Below, in pieces: positions 1 through 12,335 of a stretch of 64,000 nucleotides of DNA. A model generated the notes under the pieces. That model had not been told where the DNA came from. It made no database searches and saw only the letters and a list, made by a program, of their open reading frames with translations. The stretch comes from JBLMXQ01 sp050257855 (lineage in GTDB: Bacteria > Acidobacteriota > Vicinamibacteria > Vicinamibacterales > CAVVIG01): positions 62,001-126,000 of the forward strand of contig JBLMXQ010000139.1 of assembly GCA_050257855.1 (NCBI GenBank), in the 5' to 3' direction. Within the stretch, counting starts at the first letter, position 1; the number at the start of each line of letters is the position of its first letter. The translations under genes and the position numbers were made by a program.

Positions 1-1768
1 TGACCTGCGCATCGATCATCTGCGCCGCGAGCCCGTCGCACGCGGTCTTGAGCGTGTCGAGCTCGACGCGCCGCGCGAGCTGATCGTCGAGCCTGCGATC
101 GACCTCGGCGCTGAGCGCGCTGAGGCCGTCGAGCCGCTCTGCGAGGTTCTCGGCGAACGGCACGCGCGCGCTCACCTGCGCGAGCCGGGCATCGAGATCG
201 GCGACTGCCCCGTCGAGCCGTTCCGCCTTGCGGGTGCCCTCTTCGACCAGCGTCATCTTGGCAAGGATCGCGTCCATCTTCGCGTCGAGCTGGGGCGCAC
301 GGGTCGACATGGCGGCCATGCGCTCGCCGAAGGCCTCCAGGGCGAGCCGATCGGCGCCCAGCCGGTCGCCGAGCTGCGCGATCTCCGCATGTGCCTTGTA
401 GAAGTCCTGGACCTCGCTGCGGAGCGCGTCGAGATCCTGCCGGCTCTGGTGGAGCGCGTCCAGCTGCCACGAGGTCTTCTTCGCCAGGTCGTCGACCTCG
501 CCGAGCTGGTCGTGCAGCGCTTCGAGCGAGGCCTGTCTGCCGGTCAGGTCGTCGGCCTGGGCGAACAGCGTCTCGAAGCGCTTCGACAACGCCTCGACCT
601 TCGGCGCAAGCGCTGCCAGATCCCTGTCTCTTCCGGCGACTGCCTCCATGCGCGCTTCCGCTTCGCCTACCGTCGTTTCCAGCGAGTGGACTCGTTCGTC
701 GAACGCCTCGAACTCCTTCTTGCGCATCGCGAGCGTCCCGACCTCCGCCCGGACGGTCTCGAGGAGGAGGGTCGCGTCGTTCTCGATCCTCGCGGTCTCG
801 CGCTGCACATCCTGATTGAGCCTGGTGGCGGCCTCCATGCGGTGAAAGGTGTCGTCCGCGAGCTTCTCGATCCGCGAAACGGTCTCCTCGGCCTTCGCCG
901 CCTCCTTGAGTCCCTCGTTCAGCTTCGCAACCTGCATATCCATCGCCCAGACCATTTCGTTCACGCGATTGCACTGGACGACGGCGTGCTCGACCGCCTG
1001 CTGTTGCGTCTCGAGCGCCTTCGCCTTGCGCGAGACGTGCTCGGCGAGCGCGTTGAGTGACGAGAGCCGCTCTTCCGTGCTCCGGCTCAGCTCGTGGAGC
1101 TGCATGAGCGGTTCGAGCTTCTTCTCCACCTCCTGCACGACGGTCACGGCCGCTTCCGTGTCCTCGCGCGCCTCGCGCGAGGTTTCGCGGATGCGCGCGT
1201 AGTCCTGCCCCAGGGCGGCCGCCGTTTCGCGGACCTCGTCCAGCTCGCCCTTGAGCGCGCCGGCCTGCGCCATGGACTGCGCGACCTCGTTCTGCGCCTC
1301 GCGCACGTGCACGCGCAGGTCCTCGAGCGCCTCGTGCTCCTTCCTCAGCGCATCGAGGCTCGCCTGCGTCTCGAGCGACTGCGCCGTGAGCGCCTGCACG
1401 GCCTCACGGTGCATCTGCAGCTCGCTGCCGGGCCCGAGCTCGTGCTGAACGGTCTGCTCCACCTGACGGGCGGAGTCGTGCAGCGCCTGGATGCGCTTGT
1501 CGACCTGCTCGAGCTCTCTGGTGCGGTCGTCGAGCGCTCCGATCCGGCCGGCAATCTCGTCCAGCTTCGACGTCATGGCGGACGCCTTCTCCGCGGCCTG
1601 ATCGAGCGATTTGCTGAGCGGCGTCAGCTTCGCGCTGCGGGTCGTCAGCGAGTTGAGCATCGCGCTGATCGCGCTCCGCTCCTCGCGCGCCGCAGCGATC
1701 AGCGCCTCGAGCTCCCCGCCGTGTTTCTGCGCGTCCTTCGCGCGCGTGTTCTTGAAGGCGTCCAGCAT
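1..1768 (-). CDS. Long coiled-coil protein, 3' end beyond window
   Basis: An open frame of 589 codons reads leftwards off the window edge from an ATG at 1768, with an AGGGGG run about 7 bases upstream as ribosome site. The product starts MLDAFKNTRAKDAQKHGGEL and is then almost continuous heptad-rich helix, full of Glu, Ala, Leu, Arg and Gln, with no signal peptide, membrane segment or Walker motif in the visible part. This resembles SMC-like or ATPase-free coiled-coil proteins with structural or scaffolding roles; no specific function can be assigned. It is divergent from comM. The C-terminus is missing, so a terminal domain could still change the interpretation. Confidence 0.8.
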   Translation of the reverse strand, partial: MLDAFKNTRAKDAQKHGGELEALIAAAREERSAISAMLNSLTTRSAKLTPLSKSLDQAAEKASAMTSKLDEIAGRIGALDDRTRELEQVDKRIQALHDSARQVEQTVQHELGPGSELQMHREAVQALTAQSLETQASLDALRKEHEALEDLRVHVREAQNEVAQSMAQAGALKGELDEVRETAAALGQDYARIRETSREAREDTEAAVTVVQEVEKKLEPLMQLHELSRSTEERLSSLNALAEHVSRKAKALETQQQAVEHAVVQCNRVNEMVWAMDMQVAKLNEGLKEAAKAEETVSRIEKLADDTFHRMEAATRLNQDVQRETARIENDATLLLETVRAEVGTLAMRKKEFEAFDERVHSLETTVGEAEARMEAVAGRDRDLAALAPKVEALSKRFETLFAQADDLTGRQASLEALHDQLGEVDDLAKKTSWQLDALHQSRQDLDALRSEVQDFYKAHAEIAQLGDRLGADRLALEAFGERMAAMSTRAPQLDAKMDAILAKMTLVEEGTRKAERLDGAVADLDARLAQVSARVPFAENLAERLDGLSALSAEVDRRLDDQLARRVELDTLKTACDGLAAQMIDAQV

Positions 1769-1851
1769 GCCCGCATCCCCCTGCCGAATCCAATTGAAAG
1801 GAATCGTGCAGTCCACGTATCGGTCCCGGCCGCAGGATCGTGCAGGGTCTG

Positions 1852-1875
1852 CCACACCCGGCAGAGAGGGTGTGG
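1852..1875. other. Hairpin in the divergent intergenic region
   Basis: CCACACCC at 1852-1859 is repeated inverted as GGGTGTGG at 1868-1875 around an 8-base loop. It lies about 90 bases upstream of the comM start, between divergent genes, so it could be a leader hairpin or operator. No poly-T run follows on either strand, which argues against a terminator. The rest of the 200-base gap shows nothing I can name. Confidence 0.35.
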
Positions 1876-1967
1876 GCAGGAAATGCCGCACGGCGACCCC
1901 GAGTCGCTGTTTCTCCGAGGAAATCGCGCCCGAGTCGCGCGCGGCGTCTCTTGCAGCCTCTACGGTC

Positions 1968-3476
1968 GTGCTGGCGAGTCTCAGGACGGCGGCCGTCATC
2001 GGCGTGGAGGCGTGCCCGGTTCAGGTGGAGGTGGACGTCTCGTTCGGCCTGCCCTCCTTCACGATGGTCGGGCTGCCGGACGCGAGTGTGCGCGAGAGCC
2101 GCGACCGGGTGAAGAGCGCCATCAGGAACTCCGGCTTCGAGTTTCCCGCTCACCGCATCACGGTCAACCTCGCCCCGGCGGACGTCCGCAAGGCGGGCGC
2201 GGCGTTCGACCTGCCGATTGCGCTCGGCATTCTCGCCGCGCAGGGCACTGTCGAGCGGCGCCACATCGGCGACATCGTCCTCATCGGCGAGCTGTCGCTC
2301 GATGGATCAATCCACCACGCGCGCGGCGTCCTGCCGATTGCCGCGGCCGCACGGCGCGAAGGGCTCGCGGGCATCCTGCTCCCCGCGTCGAATGCCGGCG
2401 AGGCGGCGGTCGTCGGAGGGCTCGGCGTATTTGCCGTCGACTCGCTGGTCGACGCGGTGCGCGCGCTCAACGACCCGAACGACGCGCCGCCGCCCGTTCC
2501 CGCGGCCGTTCCCGTTCCGGGCACGGCGACGCCGGACTTCGAGGACGTCCGCGGCCAGACGCTGGCCCGCCGGGCGCTCGAGGTGGCGGCTGCCGGTGGC
2601 CACAACGTCCTGATGGTCGGCTCGCCGGGCGCCGGCAAGACGATGATGGCGCGGCGGATCGCGGGAATTCTGCCCCCGCTGACCTTCGACGAGGCGCTGG
2701 AGGTGACGGCCGTGCACTCGGTGGCGGGGCTGCTGCCGGCGGGATGCGGACTCCTGGGCGCGCGCCCCTTTCGCGCGCCCCATCACACCGTCTCGGACGC
2801 GGCGCTGGTCGGCGGCGGCTCACAGCCTCGTCCCGGCGAAGTGAGCCTGGCGCACCACGGTGTGCTGTTCCTGGACGAAATGCTGGAATTCAGCCGCCAT
2901 GTCCTCGACGTGCTGCGCCAGCCAATCGAGGAAGGACGGGTGACGATCGCGCGCGCGGCGCGGACCGCGGTCTTTCCCGCACGCTTCATGCTCGTCGGGG
3001 CCATGAATCCGTGCCCGTGCGGGTTCCTGGGCGATGCGCGGCACGAATGCCGCTGTACGCCGCAGCAGATCGCCCGCTATCGGGACCGGCTCTCCGGTCC
3101 CCTTCGCGACCGGCTGGATCTCACGGTCGAGGTGCCCGCAGTGTCGCCCGACATCCTCGGCGAGCCAGCGTCCGGCGAGCCTTCGTCGGCGATCCGGGCA
3201 CGCGTGCTGGCGGCCCGCGAGCGCCAACTGGCGCGCTACGCCGGCGACGGGTTCCGTACGAACGCAGAGCTGAGTCCGGCGCTGATGGCGCGCTGCTGTG
3301 CCATCGATCCTCACGGGGCCCGCCTGCTCCGCGCGGCCGTCGCGCGGTTTGCGCTGAGTGCCCGCGGATTCGACCGTGTGCGCAAGGTCGCCCGGACGAT
3401 CGCCGATCTCGCCGGGGAGGAAGTCATCGCCGCCGAGCACCTCGCGGAGGCGCTGCAGTTCCGGAGCATCCCGTAG
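1968..3476 (+). CDS. comM: YifB/ComM family Mg-chelatase-like AAA+ ATPase
   Basis: Hexameric AAA+ helicase of the ComM/YifB family, which in naturally competent bacteria promotes branch migration during integration of transformed DNA. The 502-residue product has the N-terminal Lon-like fold (VEVDVSFGLPSFTMVGLPDA region, residues 21-40), Walker A GSPGAGKT at 218-225, Walker B VLFLDE at 299-304, and a cysteine cluster (MNPCPCG) near 343. The frame is open further upstream, but family alignment places the start at the GTG at 1968 (product MLASLRTAAVIGVEA), giving the usual length of about 505 residues. A comEA-like gene lies 24 kb away; the two together hint at DNA uptake ability. Confidence 0.93.
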   Translation: MLASLRTAAVIGVEACPVQVEVDVSFGLPSFTMVGLPDASVRESRDRVKSAIRNSGFEFPAHRITVNLAPADVRKAGAAFDLPIALGILAAQGTVERRHIGDIVLIGELSLDGSIHHARGVLPIAAAARREGLAGILLPASNAGEAAVVGGLGVFAVDSLVDAVRALNDPNDAPPPVPAAVPVPGTATPDFEDVRGQTLARRALEVAAAGGHNVLMVGSPGAGKTMMARRIAGILPPLTFDEALEVTAVHSVAGLLPAGCGLLGARPFRAPHHTVSDAALVGGGSQPRPGEVSLAHHGVLFLDEMLEFSRHVLDVLRQPIEEGRVTIARAARTAVFPARFMLVGAMNPCPCGFLGDARHECRCTPQQIARYRDRLSGPLRDRLDLTVEVPAVSPDILGEPASGEPSSAIRARVLAARERQLARYAGDGFRTNAELSPALMARCCAIDPHGARLLRAAVARFALSARGFDRVRKVARTIADLAGEEVIAAEHLAEALQFRSIP

Positions 3477-3678
3477 TGCCTCTTCACTTTCGCCTGGATC
3501 TTCGCCTCGTCGTTTCTGACTTCGGCCCCCCGTACCTTGTGTGATAGAGTCTGTTCGCTTCCGGGACACCGGCGGTTGCCCACGCCACACTCCCCCTTCT
3601 GGGCGTTCCGGACAGCACCGATAGACTGTTCGAGTGGCCCGGCTCATCCCCCTGACCGGACACCAGCTACAGGAGTCG

Positions 3679-4596
3679 ATGCCCGCGAGACGCTACACGG
3701 TTGTGATTGCCGATCGTTCGACGGGCGTTCTGCGCCGCGTCACGGTCAGTTTGCGCTCGGTGGTGGGCATCGCCGGCGGGATTCTCGCGCTTCCGATCCT
3801 CATCGGGCTCGGCGCCAAATGGAGCGCCCGGACCCAGATCAACGATCTCCAGGCGACGAACAACGTCCTGCAGGTCGAGAACGGCAGTTATCGGGCTGCC
3901 ACCGGCGAGTTGACGACGCAGATCCAGTCGCTCGAAGGGGTGATCAACGAGCTGGGCGCCCGCGCGTCGCTCGACCCGCAGGCTGCCAGAGCGATGGCCA
4001 AGCTGCCGGCGGTCGTCAAGAACCGGGCGGCCGGCGGCTCGGCCGCGCCGCCTGCCGCCATCTCGAGTCTGCTGCCCGGTTCGCTCTCGTCGCCGGAAGA
4101 CACGTTCGGCGTGCTCCGCGATCTGTTGACGGGCCTCGAGAGCCGGCTGCGCTACGTTCGGCGTGACGTCGAAAGGCGGGAAGCGCTCGCGGCGGCGACG
4201 CCGTCCATCTGGCCTGCGCACGGATGGCTGACCGGCACGTTCGGCGGCCGGAGCGATCCGTTCACCGGCGAGCCCGCATTCCACCAGGGGATCGACATCG
4301 CAACCGACAAAGGCCAGCCGGTCTTCGCCACGGCCGACGGCGTGGTCGAGTCGGCGGCGTACACGGGCGACTACGGCAACCTGATTGTCCTCAAGCACGG
4401 CTTCGGGCTGATGACTCGCTACGGTCATCTGAGCTCTTTTGTGGTGACGCCGGGCCAGTCGGTCACCCGCGGGCAGGTCATCGGCTACGTCGGATCCACC
4501 GGCCGCGCGACCGGCGCCCACGTGCACTACGAAATTCTCGTCAACGGCAAGCTGATCAACCCCCTGCAGCTCCTCACGCAGCCGGTCGCGCACTGA
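3679..4596 (+). CDS. Membrane-anchored M23 metallopeptidase
   Basis: Predicted peptidoglycan endopeptidase or amidase activator of the LytM/M23 family. The 305-residue protein has a short cytoplasmic start, one membrane segment at about residues 29-46, a coiled-coil at about 52-95, and a C-terminal M23 domain. The zinc-binding motifs are complete: H202 and D206 (HQGID), H250 (RYGHL) and the HVH pair at 281-283, so it should be an active enzyme. The ATG at 3679 was chosen because AGGAG lies 3 bases upstream; the frame is open to 3634. Periplasmic location is inferred from the anchor. Confidence 0.9.
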   Translation: MPARRYTVVIADRSTGVLRRVTVSLRSVVGIAGGILALPILIGLGAKWSARTQINDLQATNNVLQVENGSYRAATGELTTQIQSLEGVINELGARASLDPQAARAMAKLPAVVKNRAAGGSAAPPAAISSLLPGSLSSPEDTFGVLRDLLTGLESRLRYVRRDVERREALAAATPSIWPAHGWLTGTFGGRSDPFTGEPAFHQGIDIATDKGQPVFATADGVVESAAYTGDYGNLIVLKHGFGLMTRYGHLSSFVVTPGQSVTRGQVIGYVGSTGRATGAHVHYEILVNGKLINPLQLLTQPVAH

Positions 4597-4645
4597 TCCG
4601 GTCCGGTCCGCGTCGCGCCGGCCGACCCCTCTCTCCAGCTTCTGC

Positions 4646-4651
4646 TACAAT
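4646..4651 (+). promoter_or_regulatory. Possible -10 box upstream of secA
   Basis: TACAAT stands 37 bases before the secA ATG in the 92-base gap after the M23 peptidase gene. No convincing -35 hexamer is visible at 16-18 bases, so this is only a weak candidate; secA could also be read from the upstream gene. Confidence 0.2.
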
Positions 4652-4688
4652 TACTGGATACCCTCGTCCCGGGAAGCCCACGCTGTAG

Positions 4689-7675
<2,987 letters not shown>

Positions 7676-7676
<1 letters not shown>

Positions 7677-9199
7677 TGGAACTGAAAACCGATCCGACCC
7701 TCGTCCCGATCGAATCCGGGCTCCAGACGGCCCTCACCTTCGACGACGTGCTGCTGGTGCCGCAGCACTCGACCGTGCTCCCCTACCAGGTGGACGTCAG
7801 CACGCGCCTCACGCGCCGCATCCGGCTGAACGTCCCGCTCGTGAGCGCCGCGATGGACACGGTGACCGAGTCGCGCCTGGCGATTGCGATGGCCCAGCAC
7901 GGCGGCATCGGGGTGATTCACAAGAACCTGCCGATCGAGGAGCAGGCCTCGGAAGTCGATCGCGTCAAGCGCTCGGAGAGCGGGATGATCGTCGATCCGA
8001 TCACGCTCTCGCCAGCCCACCGGATCTACGAAGCGCTCGAGCTGATGAAGAAGTACCGCATCTCGGGCGTTCCGATCACCGACGACGGCAGCAAGGAGGG
8101 ACGGCTCGTCGGCATCCTGACGAACCGCGACCTCCGGTTCGAGACGAACGTCAACCGGCCCATCGCCGACGTGATGACACGCGAGCACCTGATCACCGTG
8201 CCGGTCGGCACGACGCTCGACGCCGCGCGGGAGATCCTGCACGAGCACAAGATCGAGAAGCTGCTCGTCGTCGATCGCGACTACCGCCTGAAGGGGCTGA
8301 TTACCGTCAAGGACATCCAGAAGGCGGTCAAGTACCCGAGCGCGTCGAAGGATCAGCTCGGCCGCCTGCGCTGCGGCGCCGCGGTCGGCATCGCGCGCGA
8401 CACGCTGGAGCGGGCGGCCGCGCTCGTGGCCGCCAACGTCGACGTGCTCGTCGTCGACACCGCCCACGGGCACTCGCAGAACGTGCTCGACGTCGTACGC
8501 CGGATCCGCCAGAGCTTCCCCGACATCAATCTGGTCGCCGGCAACGTCGCCACCGCCGAAGGCACCGTCGCGCTGATTCGCGAGGGGGTGGACGCGGTCA
8601 AGGTCGGGATCGGCGCCGGCTCCATCTGCACGACGCGCGTGGTGGCCGGCATCGGCGTGCCGATGATCACCGCGATCGCGGACTGCTCCCGCGCGGCCGA
8701 GCCGCACGACATCCCGGTGATCGCCGACGGCGGCATCCGGTACTCCGGCGACATCGTCAAGGCGCTGGCGGTCGGCGCCAGCACGACGATGATCGGCAAC
8801 CTCTTCGCCGGCACCGACGAGAGCCCCGGCGAGATGATCCTGTACCAGGGCCGCAGCTTCAAGGAGTATCGCGGCATGGGCTCGATCGGCGCGATGCGCC
8901 GCGGGAGCCGCGACCGCTATTTCCAGGACGATTTCGATCTCGACAGCAGCGGCGCCGCAGGGGAAAAGCTGGTACCCGAGGGCATCGAGGGGCGCGTCGC
9001 CCACAAGGGCAGCGTCGCCGCGATGATCTATCAGCTCGTAGGCGGCCTGCGCGCCGGCATGGGCTACTGCGGATCGGCGGCGATCCGCGACCTGCAGCGC
9101 AATGCGAAGCTGATTCGCGTCACGCCCGCCGGTTTTCGCGAGAGCCACGTGCACGACGTGGCGATCACCAAGGAAGCTCCCAACTACCGCTCCGAGTAG
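7676..9199 (+). CDS. guaB: Inosine-5'-monophosphate dehydrogenase
   Basis: Catalyses NAD-dependent oxidation of IMP to XMP, the committed step of guanine nucleotide synthesis. The 507-residue product has the split TIM barrel with two CBS domains inserted at about 105-220, the catalytic loop GAGSICTTR with Cys318, the phosphate-binding DGGIRYSGDI stretch (351-360) and the flap region GAMRRGSRDRYFQ (405-417). The frame is open far upstream inside secA; the ATG at 7676 is chosen because it gives the family N-terminus (TFDDVLLVPQ) and overlaps the secA stop by one base. It converges on the ADOP gene after a 37-base gap without a clear terminator. Confidence 0.97.
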
Positions 9200-9236
9200 T
9201 TACACGGGACGCAACGGGCGCGAAGGACACGCAGCC

Positions 9237-11885
9237 CTACTCCGATCTCAGTGTCTCGACGGGGTCGATCCGTGCGGCGCGGCGGGCCGGCAGCCAGCAC
9301 GCGAGGGTCACGCTGGCCGCAATCGCCGCGCTGACGAGCGCCAGCAGGCCTGGCGGCGGCGGGGCGACGCCGACGAACAGCGACGCCATCGTCCTCGCGA
9401 ACGCGAGCGTGAGCGCGAGGCCCGCGGCGAGGCCGACGGCGGCGCCCGACACCGCGCCGCGGGCGACGAGCCGAGACACCGCGCGCGGCGAGGCGCCGAG
9501 GGCGAGGCGTACGGCCAGTTCACGGCGCCGCTGGACGACGGCGTACGAGGCGGCGCCGAAAACCGCCAGGAGCGCGAACAGCAGCGCGGCGGCCCCGAAC
9601 ACGCTGACCACCCAGGCGCTTGCGCGCGGCAGCGTCAGCGACTCGTCCACCAGCGACTTCATCGTCCGCACGGCCGCCAGGGGCTCTTCCGGATCGAGGG
9701 CGTGCAGGGCGGCGCGGATCGACGGCACCACCAGCACCGGATCGCCGGCGGCCGCGACCACCAGCGACATATTGCGCCGCATGAGCCGGAGCGTCTCGCC
9801 GGGGGCGGCGTCGATCTGGGCGGCCGGCCAGTACATCTCGGCCGACGCCGGCTGTCCCGCACCGAAGTGCCGGACGTCGCCGACGACGCCGACCACCGTC
9901 GCCCACAAATCGGGAGCGCCGCCGAACGTGATGCGCTGCCCGACCGGATTGCGGCTGCCGAAGGCCTGCGCCGCCAGGCGCTCGTTGACGAGCACCACCA
10001 GCGGCCGGCCGGCCGTGTCGCGCTCGTCGAACGCCCGGCCCGCGACGAGCCGAATCCCCATCGCTTCGACATAGCCCGGCGTGACGAGGCGGTAGTGCGC
10101 GACCGGCCGATCGCGGCCGGTCGGACCGCCGGGAACCTGATACGGACGGACGGAGGTGTTGCCGCTGAGCGGCAGCTCCGCGGTCGCGCCGACGTGAACG
10201 ACGCCGGGAAGAGCCCGGATGCGGTCGAAGAGCGCGTCGTAGAACGCGCGCACGCGTTCGTCACCCGGGTACCGGCTGTCCGGCAGCGACACCTCCATCG
10301 TGACCACGTGGCCGGGGACGAGACCGAGATCGGCGGAGGTGAGGCGATCGAGCGTGCGGGCGAGCAGCGCCGCGGCCGCGACCAGGATGAACGCGAGCGC
10401 CATCTCGAACGCGACGAGCGCCTGGCGGGTCCGCGCGCCGCCGGGCCCCGCGGATCGCGAGGAAGCGATTGCGCCGATGTCGGCACGCGCCGCCACGAAG
10501 ACGGGCGCGGTCCCGGTGATGACGCCGGCCGCGACCGACGCGCCGAGCGCGACGATCAGCGCGCGCGCGTCGATCGCGACCGGTTTCCAGGCGAGCAGGT
10601 CGGCCGGCCGCAGCGTCGCGAGCAGCGGCTGGGCAGCCCAGGCCGCCAGCACGCCTGCGGCTCCGCCCGCGAGGGCCAGCAGCACGCTCTCCGTCACCAG
10701 CTGCCGGGCCAGCCGCCACCGGCTGGCGCCGATCGCGGTACGGACCGCGAGCTCGCGGGCGCGCGCGAGGCCGCGCGCGAGGAGCAGCCCCGAGATGCTG
10801 GCGCACGCGACCAGCAGCAGCAGCACGACGGCCGCCATCACGGCCAGCAGCACGTCGCCGGTATCGCCGACGAGCGCGTCGCGCGCGGACTGGACCGTGA
10901 CGTCCCAGTCGCCGTCCGTGTCGGGACGTTCGCGTCGCAGCGACTCGGCGACAGCCTGCAGATCTCTGGTGCCTGCGGCGAGGCCGACACCTGCGCGCAG
11001 GCGTCCGACCGCCAGGAGCGTGTGGCCGCTATGGTTCGCCCGATCGGCGGCGGTCATGACGAGCGGCACCCAGACGTCGTAACCGGGTTCCGGAAAGAGA
11101 AATCCGGCCGGCATGACGCCCACGACCGTGTAGCTGCGATCGTCGAGCGTGATGGCCCTTCCGACCACCGACGGGCTGGCCGCGTAGCGCGACACCCAGA
11201 GTCTGTGGCTGAGGAGCGCGACGCCGTCGCGGCCCGCCGCAAACTCTTCCCGGGCGAACGATCGGCCGAGCGCCGGCTGCACGCCGACGGTGCGGGCAAA
11301 GTCCTCCGTGACGGCGGCGATTGAGAGGTGCTCGGGCTCGCCGCCGCCGGTGAGGTTCTGCTCGCGCCGCTCGATGGCCGTCATGGCGGCGAACGCGTGC
11401 GCACGGTCGCGCCAGTCGAGGAAGTTGCCGGACGCGACCGACACACCCGAAGCATGCATCGGGCGGTAGTACTCGGAGATCGCCACGAGCCGGCCGGCAT
11501 CGGGATACGGGAGCGGCGCGAGCAGGACGGCGTCCACGAGCGAGAAGACCGAAGCGGTCGCGGCGACGGCGAGGGCGAGCGTGCAGGCAGCGGCCAGGGT
11601 GACGCCCGGCGTCCGCCGCAGCGTCCGCCAGCCGTAGCGGGCGTCCTGCAGCAGCTCCTCGAGCGGCAGCCAGGTGCGCTGGTCCCGCCAGGCCTGCCGC
11701 GTGCGTTCGAGGCCGCCGAAATCGCGTTCGGCGGCCTGCCGGGCGGCCTCCGGCGCAAGGCCACGCCGCTCGTACCCGGCCGCGAGCCGGCCGAGGTGGA
11801 AGTTCAGCTCCTCGTCCAGCTCATGATCGCGCCGGCCGCGGCGGCCGACGGCCAGCAGACGGGCGAGCCATTCGCGCACGGACAT
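9237..11885 (-). CDS. ADOP-type FtsX/MacB permease
   Basis: Large inner-membrane permease of the acidobacterial duplicated orphan permease family. The 882-residue product has a cytoplasmic N-terminal domain with the signature DHELDEELNFHL, then two copies of MacB periplasmic core plus FtsX transmembrane domain; the first membrane segment follows RRTPGVTLAAACTLALAV. No cognate ATPase gene is adjacent, as is usual for the family, so it either borrows one or acts as a mechanical or signalling protein. The start is the ATG at 11885 (MSVREWLARLLA); a GTG at 11909 would add eight residues. It lies 31 bases after padR and is probably controlled by it. Confidence 0.9.
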   Translation of the reverse strand: MSVREWLARLLAVGRRGRRDHELDEELNFHLGRLAAGYERRGLAPEAARQAAERDFGGLERTRQAWRDQRTWLPLEELLQDARYGWRTLRRTPGVTLAAACTLALAVAATASVFSLVDAVLLAPLPYPDAGRLVAISEYYRPMHASGVSVASGNFLDWRDRAHAFAAMTAIERREQNLTGGGEPEHLSIAAVTEDFARTVGVQPALGRSFAREEFAAGRDGVALLSHRLWVSRYAASPSVVGRAITLDDRSYTVVGVMPAGFLFPEPGYDVWVPLVMTAADRANHSGHTLLAVGRLRAGVGLAAGTRDLQAVAESLRRERPDTDGDWDVTVQSARDALVGDTGDVLLAVMAAVVLLLLVACASISGLLLARGLARARELAVRTAIGASRWRLARQLVTESVLLALAGGAAGVLAAWAAQPLLATLRPADLLAWKPVAIDARALIVALGASVAAGVITGTAPVFVAARADIGAIASSRSAGPGGARTRQALVAFEMALAFILVAAAALLARTLDRLTSADLGLVPGHVVTMEVSLPDSRYPGDERVRAFYDALFDRIRALPGVVHVGATAELPLSGNTSVRPYQVPGGPTGRDRPVAHYRLVTPGYVEAMGIRLVAGRAFDERDTAGRPLVVLVNERLAAQAFGSRNPVGQRITFGGAPDLWATVVGVVGDVRHFGAGQPASAEMYWPAAQIDAAPGETLRLMRRNMSLVVAAAGDPVLVVPSIRAALHALDPEEPLAAVRTMKSLVDESLTLPRASAWVVSVFGAAALLFALLAVFGAASYAVVQRRRELAVRLALGASPRAVSRLVARGAVSGAAVGLAAGLALTLAFARTMASLFVGVAPPPPGLLALVSAAIAASVTLACWLPARRAARIDPVETLRSE

Positions 11886-11916
11886 GGCGGGTCTCACTTC
11901 GCGCGCCACTGCCGTC

Positions 11917-12258
11917 TCAGCTGGTCGCGCGCAGGATACGGTTGACGATCGAGGACGCGCGCCGCCACTGCGCCGTCTCCGCGCGCAGGCGCCGGCGCCC
12001 CGCCGCGGTCAGGCTGTAGAAGCGCGCGCGGCGGTTGTTGTCGGACACGCCGATTCTCGACCGGACGAGGCCCCGCTGCTCGAGGCGCAGCAGCGCCGGA
12101 TAGAGCGTTCCCTGGTTGAGGGACAGCTCGGCGTCCGAGACCTGCGCAATCCGCTGAGCGATCCCGTACCCGTGCTGCGGGCCGAGCGTGTCGAGCGTCT
12201 TGAGCACGAGCAGGTCGAGCGTGCCCTGCAGGACGTCGGCCCTGATCGCGTCTGCCAT
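11917..12258 (-). CDS. PadR family transcriptional regulator
   Basis: Small winged-helix repressor of 113 residues. The N-terminus (DVLQGTLDLLVLKTLDTLGP) and the following GYGIAQRI and SLNQGTLYPALLRLEQRGLV segments are the classic PadR-like DNA-binding fold, and the C-terminal helix would dimerise. AGGAGCGGAG precedes the ATG at 12258. It sits directly upstream of the ADOP permease in the same direction; this PadR-ADOP pair recurs in Acidobacteriota. The inverted repeats just upstream suggest autoregulation. The inducer is unknown. Confidence 0.92.
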   Translation of the reverse strand: MADAIRADVLQGTLDLLVLKTLDTLGPQHGYGIAQRIAQVSDAELSLNQGTLYPALLRLEQRGLVRSRIGVSDNNRRARFYSLTAAGRRRLRAETAQWRRASSIVNRILRATS

Positions 12259-12268
12259 CTCCGCTCCT

Positions 12269-12315
12269 GTTGAACGTCAACTGGTATAGACCTGTTGTTG
12301 ACCAACAGGAGTCTA
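12269..12315. promoter_or_regulatory. Inverted repeats upstream of padR, candidate operator
   Basis: Two dyads lie between the padR start and tsaE. The first, GTTGA-ACG-TCAAC (12269-12281), sits 11 bases from the start codon. The second, CCTGTTG-TTGAC-CAACAGG (12291-12309), is a 7-base perfect repeat flanked by TAGAC (12287-12291) and GTCTA (12311-12315). A TATACC box on the minus strand (12283-12288) lies between them. The shared GTTGAC/GTCAAC core and the position over the promoter fit PadR autoregulation; binding is inferred. Confidence 0.55.
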
Positions 12316-12335
12316 GGCGCGTCGCACGCGTGCTG

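Noticed and set aside
1094..3544. An 816-codon plus-strand frame spanning the coiled-coil gene and comM
   Set aside because: The translation is Arg-rich and featureless; it runs antisense to the coiled-coil gene and out of frame with comM, both supported by motifs.
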